From JBKECY01 sp047975025 (lineage in GTDB: Bacteria; Bacillota; Clostridia; Lachnospirales; Lachnospiraceae), in assembly GCA_047975025.1 (NCBI GenBank), contig JBKECY010000044.1, positions 1 to 23,324 on the forward strand: DNA of 23,324 bases, written 5' to 3'. Below, piece after piece: positions 16,312 through 23,285 of the stretch (positions within the stretch are counted from its first letter, which is position 1; each line of letters starts with the position of its first letter). The notes under the pieces were generated by a model, which ran no database searches, was not told the DNA's origin, and saw only the letters and a program-made list of their open reading frames with translations. The position numbers and the translations under genes are program-made.

Positions 16312-17565
16312 TTACTGCACATCGGTTATCTCGATCTCAGAATTCATGTCATAGAATCCCACAGTATTCTTGGAAGATACTACGGTAATATTACAGATAT
16401 CATACCGTCTGTGGAATACATCGAATTTTCCGTTATGATAGCCTGTACACCCCAAAGAGAGCAGATATTCACCGCCCTGCAGATTCATTTCCTGCGTAAA
16501 GGTAATCTCCTGTACAAGTCCCTCTGTCCCTGCCTCAGTTTCGATCTGTTCGTACATGGTGTTGGTTCCCGTAATCTCAGTACCTTTAAGGTCTTTGATG
16601 GTAAAGGCGAAAATAGGGTCATCGATACGCTCATTAAAGCGTACTTTCATCTTGATTTTAAAAGGCGTGAATTTCTCAATCGTATTCGTGGGTTCCTCCT
16701 GCTCATCCAGCAGAATAAAGTCAACGATTTCAGCAATCTTCGTACCATATTCAATGGCATTGGGGTTCAAGGAGAATGGTTTCTCCCATTGCTCTGTTTT
16801 TTCTCTGGAGCCCGATGCTTCGCTGCTGCTGTCTTCCTGGTTCACCAGTACTTTTTTGTACAGATCCACCATCTCCTTGGCATTGCCTTCCTGCAGCTTG
16901 ACACCTTGATTCAGCAGAATGACCCTGTTGCAATATTTAGATATACTGCCCAAATCATGGCTGACAAAGAGGATTGTTTTTCCTTTTTTCTTGAACTCAT
17001 CAAATTTACGGTAGCACTTTGCCTGAAAGAATACATCGCCTACCGACAAAGCCTCATCCACTATCAGGATTTCCGGATCGATATTAATGGCAACTGCGAA
17101 AGCCAGACGGACGAACATACCGCTTGAGTATGTTTTGACCGGCTGATGGATATAGTCACCGATATCTGCAAACGACAGAATATCTTCGAGTTTGGCATCG
17201 ATTTCCTCTCTGGAAAATCCAATCATGGTACCGTTGAGATAAATGTTTTCGAGCCCCGAATATTCCATGTTGAATCCGGCTCCCAATTCCAGCAGTGCGG
17301 AAATCCGTCCATTGACATTAACTTCCCCGCTTGTGGGATTCAAAACACCGGTAATGATTTTTAGAATTGTGGATTTTCCGGAACCATTCGTGCCGATAAT
17401 TCCGACACACTCGCCCCTCTCCACTTCAAAATTTAGTTCTCGTAATGCATAATGCTCCTGACACTGTACCTTACGCCCAAAGGCTTCCTTGAGTCGGTCT
17501 GTCGGCTTGTTGTACAACTTGTACATCTTGCTTACATTACGTACGCTTATGACACTTTCTCCCAT
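16312..17565 (-). CDS. wzt: Polysaccharide ABC exporter ATPase with C-terminal carbohydrate-recognition-like domain (Wzt)
   Basis: 417 residues, longer than the roughly 250 of a bare ATPase. The N-terminal ATPase has Walker A GTNGSGKST (58-66), a signature YSSGM (146-150) of the polysaccharide/teichoic-acid exporter branch, Walker B ILIVDEAL (166-173) and switch H203. A charged linker (about 240-262) leads to a beta-sandwich-like domain at about 265-410 resembling Wzt_C. In E. coli O9a and O8 that domain binds the capped end of the chain before export. It pairs with the membrane protein encoded 15 bases upstream. RgpD-like rhamnan exporters of streptococci are another possible comparison. Confidence 0.9.
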   Translation of the reverse strand: MGESVISVRNVSKMYKLYNKPTDRLKEAFGRKVQCQEHYALRELNFEVERGECVGIIGTNGSGKSTILKIITGVLNPTSGEVNVNGRISALLELGAGFNMEYSGLENIYLNGTMIGFSREEIDAKLEDILSFADIGDYIHQPVKTYSSGMFVRLAFAVAINIDPEILIVDEALSVGDVFFQAKCYRKFDEFKKKGKTILFVSHDLGSISKYCNRVILLNQGVKLQEGNAKEMVDLYKKVLVNQEDSSSEASGSREKTEQWEKPFSLNPNAIEYGTKIAEIVDFILLDEQEEPTNTIEKFTPFKIKMKVRFNERIDDPIFAFTIKDLKGTEITGTNTMYEQIETEAGTEGLVQEITFTQEMNLQGGEYLLSLGCTGYHNGKFDVFHRRYDICNITVVSSKNTVGFYDMNSEIEITDVQ

Positions 17566-17580
17566 GTTTCTACCTTTCGA

Positions 17581-18393
17581 CTATAATACATCCGCAAAAT
17601 GCGGTTTCATTCGTTTGAAGACTATCGCTCCGATCAGGAACATTACAATAACAAAGACCCAGAAATATAAGGTCAGCCATGGATAATCCCAGATCCACGT
17701 CTTATAGATCAGTGAGCTTCGAAATCCATTGACAATATAAAAGAAGGGATTGAATTTTAGTATGGTCGCCAATGTTCCCGTAGAGGACTGTCCGACATCA
17801 GCAAAATCCCACATGATCGGAGTCACCCAGACACCAATCTGTAACACAATATTGATAATCTGCGTCAAATCTCTGAAAAACACGACTACGGCACTTGTCA
17901 GATAGCTTAGTGCCAGCACCAACATATAGGTACAGAATGAATAATAAATCACCTGTATAAAATGCAGGTTGGGGAAATACCCCTGAAGTGCATACACCAC
18001 GAGCATAAATGCCACAAAGAAAATATGCACAAAGGAAGCTGAAAGCACCTTGACCATTGGCAGAATACTGATTTTAAAGACTACCTTTTTCACAAGATAC
18101 TGATATTCGATCAACGCATTGGTTCCGCCGCTTAATCCCTCCTGGAAGAAGAACCAGGGTACCAGACCGGCAATCAGCCACAAAACGAACGGTACATCGC
18201 TACGGTCAGTTGAGCGCAGCATGCCAAAGACGAACCAATACACAAGGATGGTAATGACCGGCTGGACAAATGCCCATATAATTCCGAGGTAAGAACCGGC
18301 ATATTTGGTCTTGAAATCATTTTTTGCCAGCGTAAGAATCAGTTTGCGGTTCTGAAACACTTCAATCGGCAGTGAAAATATTTTTTTTAACAT
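17581..18393 (-). CDS. wzm: Polysaccharide ABC exporter permease (Wzm)
   Basis: 270 residues with about six membrane helices in the ABC-2 fold. The N-terminus KNDFKTKYAGSYLGIIWAFV is the amphipathic segment typical of Wzm/TagG/RgpC proteins, followed by PFVLWLIAGLVPWFFFQEGL and, near the end, FNPFFYIVNGFR. It forms the transmembrane half of the exporter that carries a lipid-linked polymer outward. I start at ATG 18393, which has AAAGGAA eight bases upstream; the frame extends 21 codons further but overlaps rfbC. It lies 25 bases after rfbC and 15 bases before wzt. Confidence 0.92.
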   Translation of the reverse strand: MLKKIFSLPIEVFQNRKLILTLAKNDFKTKYAGSYLGIIWAFVQPVITILVYWFVFGMLRSTDRSDVPFVLWLIAGLVPWFFFQEGLSGGTNALIEYQYLVKKVVFKISILPMVKVLSASFVHIFFVAFMLVVYALQGYFPNLHFIQVIYYSFCTYMLVLALSYLTSAVVVFFRDLTQIINIVLQIGVWVTPIMWDFADVGQSSTGTLATILKFNPFFYIVNGFRSSLIYKTWIWDYPWLTLYFWVFVIVMFLIGAIVFKRMKPHFADVL

Positions 18394-18418
18394 AGTACAT
18401 ATTCCTTTCGCACAGATC

Positions 18419-18982
18419 TCACTGCTTTTTGGATGCTTCCCAGGACTTGATCCCATCCCATTTCTGATCCTTGTCAGAAATCACCAGGTTCATACCATCA
18501 GGAATCGGCCATTTAATACCGATGTCCGGGTCATTCCACGCCAGACCGCCTTCATCATTCGGATGATAGAAGTCTGTGCATTTGTAAGCAAATTCCGCAG
18601 ATTCTGAAAGAACCACGAAACCATGTGCAAAATTCTTAGGGATAAAGAATTGCTTCTTGTTCTCAGCTGAAAGAATCACACCATACCATTGTCCAAAGGT
18701 GTCAGATCCTTCTCGCAGGTCAACCGCCACATCAAAGACTTCTCCGCTTACGACACGCACCAGCTTGTCCTGCGGGAAATCAATCTGAAAATGCAGTCCG
18801 CGCAGTACTCCCTGAATCGAACTGGACTGATTGTCCTGTACAAAGATCTGGTCAATTCCTGCCGCCTTATAGTCATTATAATTATAGGTTTCCATAAAAT
18901 ACCCGCGCTCATCTCCGAAGACTGCCGGTTTAATTACCTTCAGTCCTTCGATCTCACAGGTCGTTACTTGTATTTTTCCCAT
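18419..18982 (-). CDS. rfbC: dTDP-4-dehydrorhamnose 3,5-epimerase (RmlC/RfbC)
   Basis: 187 residues, the normal size for this cupin enzyme. It epimerises C3 and C5 of dTDP-4-keto-6-deoxyglucose, third step of dTDP-L-rhamnose synthesis. Visible signatures are FGDERGYFMETYN, GVLRGLHFQ with the catalytic His64, DVAVDLREGSDTFGQW, and IPKNFAHGFVVLSE, followed by YKCTDFYHP with the conserved tyrosine at 133. AGGAGG precedes the ATG. It lies third in the operon, 31 bases after rfbA. Confidence 0.96.
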   Translation of the reverse strand: MGKIQVTTCEIEGLKVIKPAVFGDERGYFMETYNYNDYKAAGIDQIFVQDNQSSSIQGVLRGLHFQIDFPQDKLVRVVSGEVFDVAVDLREGSDTFGQWYGVILSAENKKQFFIPKNFAHGFVVLSESAEFAYKCTDFYHPNDEGGLAWNDPDIGIKWPIPDGMNLVISDKDQKWDGIKSWEASKKQ

Positions 18983-19013
18983 GCTTTCCTCCTGGTTTTT
19001 CGTAAATCAGCTG

Positions 19014-19883
19014 TTATAAGCCTTCTGCCACTTCGATCAGATACTGTCCATACTCTGTCTTGAGCAATGGCTGCGCCAACTCCACCAGCTGCTCCCTGGT
19101 AATAAAGCCGCGTTTATAGGCAATCTCCTCGATGCAGGAGATATACAGTCCCTGACGTTTCTGGAAGGCTGCAACGAAGTCCGCGGCATCCAGCAAGGAA
19201 TCATGATTTCCGGTATCCAGCCAAGCAAATCCCCTGCCCAGTGTCTCTACCTGCAAGGTTCCGCGGTTCAGATATTCCATATTCACAGTCGTGATTTCTA
19301 TTTCTCCGCGTGCCGAAGGCTTGACATTTCTGGCAATTTCCACGACATCATTATCGTAAAAATACAGGCCCGGTACTGCGTAGTTCGACTTGGGATGTTC
19401 CGGCTTCTCTTCAATAGACAGCGCACGTCCCTGGTCATCGAATTCAACCACACCATACTCTCTTGGATCACGTACATAATAGCCGAAGATGGTCGCTCCG
19501 CTTTCACGCTGTGCCGCCTGCTGCAGCACTTTGGAAAAGCTTTGACCATAGAAAATATTATCTCCCAGAACCAGCGCCACACTGTCGCTTCCGATAAAGT
19601 CAGCTCCGATAATAAAAGCATCTGCCAGACCTCGCGGCTCTTCTTGTACTGCATAGGTCAGTGCCAGTCCCAGCTGTTCCCCAGTTCCCAGAAGTTCTTC
19701 GAATACAGGAAGATCCCGCGGTGTAGAAATGATCATAATCTCACGAATCCCTGCCAGCATGAGCGTGGAAAGCGGATAATAGATCATCGGTTTGTCATAT
19801 ACTGGCAGAATTTGCTTTGAAACTGCCTTGGTCAGCGGATAAAGTCTGGTGCCGGAACCTCCGGCCAGAATGATGCCTTTCAT
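19014..19883 (-). CDS. rfbA: Glucose-1-phosphate thymidylyltransferase (RmlA/RfbA)
   Basis: 289 residues. It makes dTDP-glucose from dTTP and glucose-1-phosphate, the entry step for dTDP-rhamnose. The N-terminus MKGIILAGGSGTRLYPLT contains the nucleotidyltransferase loop (G8-R13), followed by KQILPVYDKPMIYYPLS and LVLGDNIFYG with the metal-binding aspartate. The C-terminal end is full length for RmlA. AAGGAGGT lies six bases before the ATG. It follows rfbB after 113 bases that contain two hairpins. Confidence 0.96.
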   Translation of the reverse strand: MKGIILAGGSGTRLYPLTKAVSKQILPVYDKPMIYYPLSTLMLAGIREIMIISTPRDLPVFEELLGTGEQLGLALTYAVQEEPRGLADAFIIGADFIGSDSVALVLGDNIFYGQSFSKVLQQAAQRESGATIFGYYVRDPREYGVVEFDDQGRALSIEEKPEHPKSNYAVPGLYFYDNDVVEIARNVKPSARGEIEITTVNMEYLNRGTLQVETLGRGFAWLDTGNHDSLLDAADFVAAFQKRQGLYISCIEEIAYKRGFITREQLVELAQPLLKTEYGQYLIEVAEGL

Positions 19884-19963
19884 ACAATACCTCCTTAGTT
19901 TAGGTACATCCCCAGTCAGCGGCCTTTTTGGCCTCCTTTTGCAGAAAGAGGATTACTCAACAA

Positions 19964-19987
19964 TTGACCCGCCTTGTGGCGGATCAA
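19964..19987 (-). repeat. Hairpin between rfbB and rfbA
   Basis: Minus strand TTGATCCGCC, loop ACAA, GGCGGGTCAA forms a 10-bp stem with one G-T wobble, shortly after the rfbB stop. A second small hairpin, GGCC-AAAAA-GGCC, lies at 19921-19933. Neither has a T-run on the operon strand, so they are more likely RNA-processing or stability elements than terminators. On the plus strand the first is followed by TTTTTT. Confidence 0.5.
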
Positions 19988-19996
19988 TCACCTTTT

Positions 19997-21073
19997 TTAT
20001 TTATACATTTCCTCGTAATATTTCTGGTAATCACCACTTGTTACATGTTTCATCCACTCTTCATGCTCCAGATACCACTGGATGGTCAGGCGAATGCCGT
20101 CTTTGAACATCGTCTCCGGGAACCAGCCAATCTCTTCCTTGATTTTGTCAGGAGCAATCGCATATCTGCGGTCATGACCTTTGCGGTCCTCCACATAAGT
20201 AATCAGATCGCGGCTGACCAGTGCTTTTCTGGGATCATCCGGGTCCAGAATTTCCTGTAAGGTATCTATAATCAAATGTATAATTTCGATATTTTGCTTC
20301 TCATTGTGTCCACCGATATTGTAGGTCTCGAACAAACGGCCTTTTTCCTGCACCATGTCAATTCCCTTGGCATGATCTGCTACGTACAGCCAGTCGCGAA
20401 CATTTTTGCCGTCGCCATAGACCGGAAGTGCTTTCCCCTGCAGCGCATTATTAATAATCAGCGGTATCAGCTTCTCAGGGAATTGATACGGGCCGTAATT
20501 GTTGCTGCAGTTCGTGATATTGGCCGGAAATTTATACGTATCCATATAAGAACGCACCAGCATATCAGAAGAAGCTTTACTTGCTGAATAAGGGCTGTGC
20601 GGATCATACGGTGTAGTTTCATAGAAATAGGTGCCTTCTTCTTCCAAGGAGCCATAGACCTCATCTGTTGATACATGGAGGAACTTCTTACCTTCTTTGA
20701 ATGTCCCGTCGGCAAGCTCCCACGCATTTTTAGCGGCGTTAAGCATTACCAAGGTTCCCAACACATTCGTCTGTACGAACACTTCAGGATTTTTAATACT
20801 TCTGTCTACATGACTCTCTGCTGCGAAATGAACTACCCGGTCAATATCATTTTCCTCAAATATTTTACCAATAGCCTCACTGTCACATATATCTGCGCGG
20901 ACAAAGGTATAATTATCCCTGTCACTTACACTGCTTAAATTCTCCAGATTCCCTGCATAAGTAAGCTTATCGACATTGATAATGCGAATGTCCTTGTCAT
21001 ATTTCTCAAACATGTAGAGTATGTAATTCGACCCTATAAAGCCTGCTCCCCCCGTCACTAAATAAGTTCTCAT
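19997..21073 (-). CDS. rfbB: dTDP-glucose 4,6-dehydratase (RmlB/RfbB)
   Basis: 358 residues. It converts dTDP-glucose to dTDP-4-keto-6-deoxyglucose with bound NAD, second step of dTDP-rhamnose synthesis. The extended-SDR motifs are complete: TGGAGFIGSNY (7-17), VDKLTYAGNLENL, the catalytic STDEVYG (S135, T136, D137, E138) and YSASK (Y162, K166). It is the first gene of the operon, about 50 bases after the predicted transcription start, with AAGGAGG before the ATG. Confidence 0.97.
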   Translation of the reverse strand: MRTYLVTGGAGFIGSNYILYMFEKYDKDIRIINVDKLTYAGNLENLSSVSDRDNYTFVRADICDSEAIGKIFEENDIDRVVHFAAESHVDRSIKNPEVFVQTNVLGTLVMLNAAKNAWELADGTFKEGKKFLHVSTDEVYGSLEEEGTYFYETTPYDPHSPYSASKASSDMLVRSYMDTYKFPANITNCSNNYGPYQFPEKLIPLIINNALQGKALPVYGDGKNVRDWLYVADHAKGIDMVQEKGRLFETYNIGGHNEKQNIEIIHLIIDTLQEILDPDDPRKALVSRDLITYVEDRKGHDRRYAIAPDKIKEEIGWFPETMFKDGIRLTIQWYLEHEEWMKHVTSGDYQKYYEEMYK

Positions 21074-21133
21074 AAACCAATTGTCCTCCTTATTTTTTAC
21101 GCAAAACTCACGATTTCTGCGATTACTCCGAGT

Positions 21134-21162
21134 ATTATACCATTCTTGTCCTTAGGATGCAA
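21134..21162 (-). promoter_or_regulatory. Promoter of the polysaccharide operon
   Basis: Minus strand -35 TTGCAT (21157-21162), 17-bp spacer, -10 TATAAT (21134-21139). It begins two bases after the end of the upstream MBL-protein gene. No terminator was seen between that gene and this promoter, so read-through into the operon is possible. Confidence 0.8.
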
Positions 21163-21163
21163 G

Positions 21164-22618
21164 TCACAGGAATGCTCTGTTGGGAGCTGTTTTGAACCAA
21201 TACACAGTACTTCCCAGGTTTCGCATCAGTTTGACCTGTACAGGGGTATCATGTACGCCTGCCCAATTATAGAAAAGCCAGTTGGGAGCGTCAAACAAGG
21301 CCACCTTAGGCTTCACCGCGCGATAGAACGCCGAAGGCAGTCCATGATTTCCATGATGTGACATCTGTACATAATCTGCCCGCAGCTTTGTCTTGTATTT
21401 TGAGAGTATCCGGTTCGACTGCGAACTTCCCGCATCGCTTAAGAACAGCATACTCTTTTTCAATCCGCTTACTTTGAACAACATGGAACCGTCATTCATG
21501 AGATCGGAGGATGTTTTTCGGACGAGTTCATCGTAGGCGCTGATGATTTCTATTTTCAATGTACCTATCCTGATTATCTCATTGCGCCGCACATATTGAA
21601 CCCCACGTACATTTAATTTCAGATACCTCTTATACTCCTCAAGTGTATCCAGCGGATTGACTTTTCGTATCGCTTCCGCCGAAGCCATTGGAACCGCATA
21701 CACCTGTCCGATCTTCAGCGCGCCCGGCGAGGCATATATTTTATTAAATGCACCAATATGGTCAGGATGTGGGTGTGTTAAAATCCATGCATCCACCCGA
21801 TTCCCCTTCCCTGCCAATACCTTGCGTACATACGACGCATCGCCCTGCCAGCCGCCGTCAATTACAAGCACCCGACCTAACGAACTTGTAATTGTATAAA
21901 ACATGGAATGACTTCCCGAAACTCCGGCATACTGAGTCACAGTCCAGTTTTCCTGACTCTGTGTATCCCGCCGGATACTGTACCAACCCACACCCTCGTA
22001 TTTCCAGCCGACAGCAACCAACGTATCGCATTCTGCTGCTGAAATCGTGTAGTGATGACCTCCGGCTCCCTTGACATTCGGGTTATACAAACGATAAATG
22101 GGCCTTCCCTGCGCAGGGTCCGAATAATAGCCGATGCCTTCATCCTTCCAGCCCAGTCCCAGCAAATTTTTGCGTTCTCTGGTATCCATTGTATAGTGAT
22201 GTTCCCCACTGTTTCTATTATATAAGCGATACACCGGATGCCCTGTCGCAGGTGCTTCCCATGCCACTCCCTCGTATTTCCAGCCGGCTGTTACCAAATT
22301 TCTTTTTTCAGCAGCCGAAACTGTATAGAAATGTTCTCCGTTATTAGGATTATACAATCTGAGCATTTGCAGAACTTTTACTCCTGCCGCCTGTGCCACA
22401 GCAGCCGGTTCCTCACTTTGGTATTGCCCAGCCGCAGTATCCGAGGCCCATGCGTTATGATACACTGCCAGTTCAAGACATAGAAATAGCAACACCAGAA
22501 ACAGCAGAACCATTACTCGTATGCTTCCTTTGTAAGAAAGCATACGAGTAATGGATTTTTTTTGTATAGTTATGGCTTCACGTTGATCACTTAAACGATT
22601 TTCACTATTTTGATACAT
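21164..22618 (-). CDS. Secreted DUF5648-repeat protein fused to a ComEC-like metallo-beta-lactamase domain
   Basis: 484 residues. A hydrophobic segment at about 36-56 ends in AWA/SD, so it is either a signal peptide with a long N-region or a membrane anchor. Three DUF5648-type repeats follow at about 84-215; each has RLYNxNxGEHHYT and GWKxEGxG/AW. From about 225 to 480 comes a metallo-beta-lactamase fold with THPHPDHIG (H282, H284, D286, H287), LSDAG (D395) and SHHG (H421, H422), most like the extracellular ComEC-type hydrolase. It is therefore a likely extracytoplasmic hydrolase, perhaps a nuclease or phosphodiesterase, with repeat modules for wall or glycan contact; substrate unknown. The start is uncertain: ATG 22618 has only a distant AAAGGG, and ATG codons 26 and 36 are alternatives. 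A perfect 17-bp inverted repeat lies over codons 22-36. Confidence 0.75.
   Translation of the reverse strand: MYQNSENRLSDQREAITIQKKSITRMLSYKGSIRVMVLLFLVLLFLCLELAVYHNAWASDTAAGQYQSEEPAAVAQAAGVKVLQMLRLYNPNNGEHFYTVSAAEKRNLVTAGWKYEGVAWEAPATGHPVYRLYNRNSGEHHYTMDTRERKNLLGLGWKDEGIGYYSDPAQGRPIYRLYNPNVKGAGGHHYTISAAECDTLVAVGWKYEGVGWYSIRRDTQSQENWTVTQYAGVSGSHSMFYTITSSLGRVLVIDGGWQGDASYVRKVLAGKGNRVDAWILTHPHPDHIGAFNKIYASPGALKIGQVYAVPMASAEAIRKVNPLDTLEEYKRYLKLNVRGVQYVRRNEIIRIGTLKIEIISAYDELVRKTSSDLMNDGSMLFKVSGLKKSMLFLSDAGSSQSNRILSKYKTKLRADYVQMSHHGNHGLPSAFYRAVKPKVALFDAPNWLFYNWAGVHDTPVQVKLMRNLGSTVYWFKTAPNRAFL
22510..22563 (+). terminator. Perfect 17-bp stem plus T8, terminator-shaped on the plus strand, inside a minus-strand gene
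   Basis: Arms 22510-22526 and 22538-22554 are exact reverse complements with an 11-nt loop. On the plus strand A and eight T follow. No plus-strand gene lies upstream, so it could end antisense transcription. On the minus strand the same stem would fold in the early coding mRNA over ATG codons 26 and 36, with AAAGGAAG at the loop edge. Confidence 0.6.
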
Positions 22619-22670
22619 ACACGCCAGGACCCTTTCCAGCAGAGCAAATCACGTAGTAAAATCCTAAAAC

Positions 22671-23204
22671 CTAGTTACAGATGGAACAAGGCTGATAGCT
22701 TCTCACTGCATCCGCATATGAAACTTGTCTGGCCGTGACCGGATTCATATTACGACAGTCCGGTCTGGTATGATATTTATTCCCGGTGGCAGACAGCCAA
22801 TATTGTTTCGCAGCCTCCGGTGTCGTAACGATTGGCACAGTCGCCTCCGGTGTTCCGACGCCATACCATGCAATCCCTTCAAAAAGCCATCCCACAGTAA
22901 TTAACGAATTTCGTTCCACTCCTGACTTTGTATAGTGATGGCCGCCTGCTTCGAACTGTCCCTTAGCATTCGGATTATACAGTCGGTACAGCGGTACTCT
23001 TTTCGACGTATCTGAATACCAGCCAATCCCCTCATCCTTCCATCCTAAATTTGTCAGATTTGATTTTTCAGCCGCACTCATCGTGTAATGATGCTCACCG
23101 CTGTTTTGATTGTAAACACGATATACCGGCGCACCTGTTTGTGGTGCGGTCCATGCGACACCTTCGTATTTCCAGCCCACCTGAATCAGATGATCCCTTT
23201 CGGC
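22671..23204 (-). pseudogene. DUF5648-repeat protein, 5' end removed by IS insertion
   Basis: 177 codons remain. The frame is already inside a repeat at the IS junction (AAERDHLIQVGWKYEGVAW), so the start codon, any signal peptide and part of at least one repeat are missing. Two further repeats follow (VYRVYNQNSGEHHYT and LYRLYNPNAKG...GGHHYT, each ending in a GW-x-x-EG motif), then a Pro/Thr linker. The C-terminal module KYHTRPDCRNM ... PCSIC has a His and three Cys spaced as in small Zn-binding tails of secreted proteins. The only later start-like codon is GTG 23180, without a ribosome site, so the remnant is probably not translated on its own. It was probably co-transcribed with the related gene 52 bases downstream. 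Confidence 0.75.
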
Positions 23205-23241
23205 TGCTGGAGTGCCCCCCGATCTTTGTACCAGTGGAAGA

Positions 23242-23266
23242 GTTAGTTTTGATATGATAAACTAAC
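23242..23266 (+). repeat. Leader hairpin in right IS copy
   Basis: GTTAGTTT (23242-23249) and AAACTAAC (23259-23266) form a perfect 8-bp stem with a 9-nt loop, four bases before the transposase ribosome site. It is the mirror of 59-83. Confidence 0.6.
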
Positions 23267-23285
23267 AAAAAGGAGCAGTACAAAA

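Noticed and set aside
21974..22369. DUF5648 repeats as a CRISPR or tandem DNA repeat
   Set aside because: The repetition is at protein level with diverged codons and uneven spacing. There are no short exact direct repeats with spacers.
22510..22554. Inverted repeat as an invertible-segment or attachment site
   Set aside because: The arms are separated by only 11 bases, no recombinase gene is nearby, and the T8 after it fits a terminator shape better.
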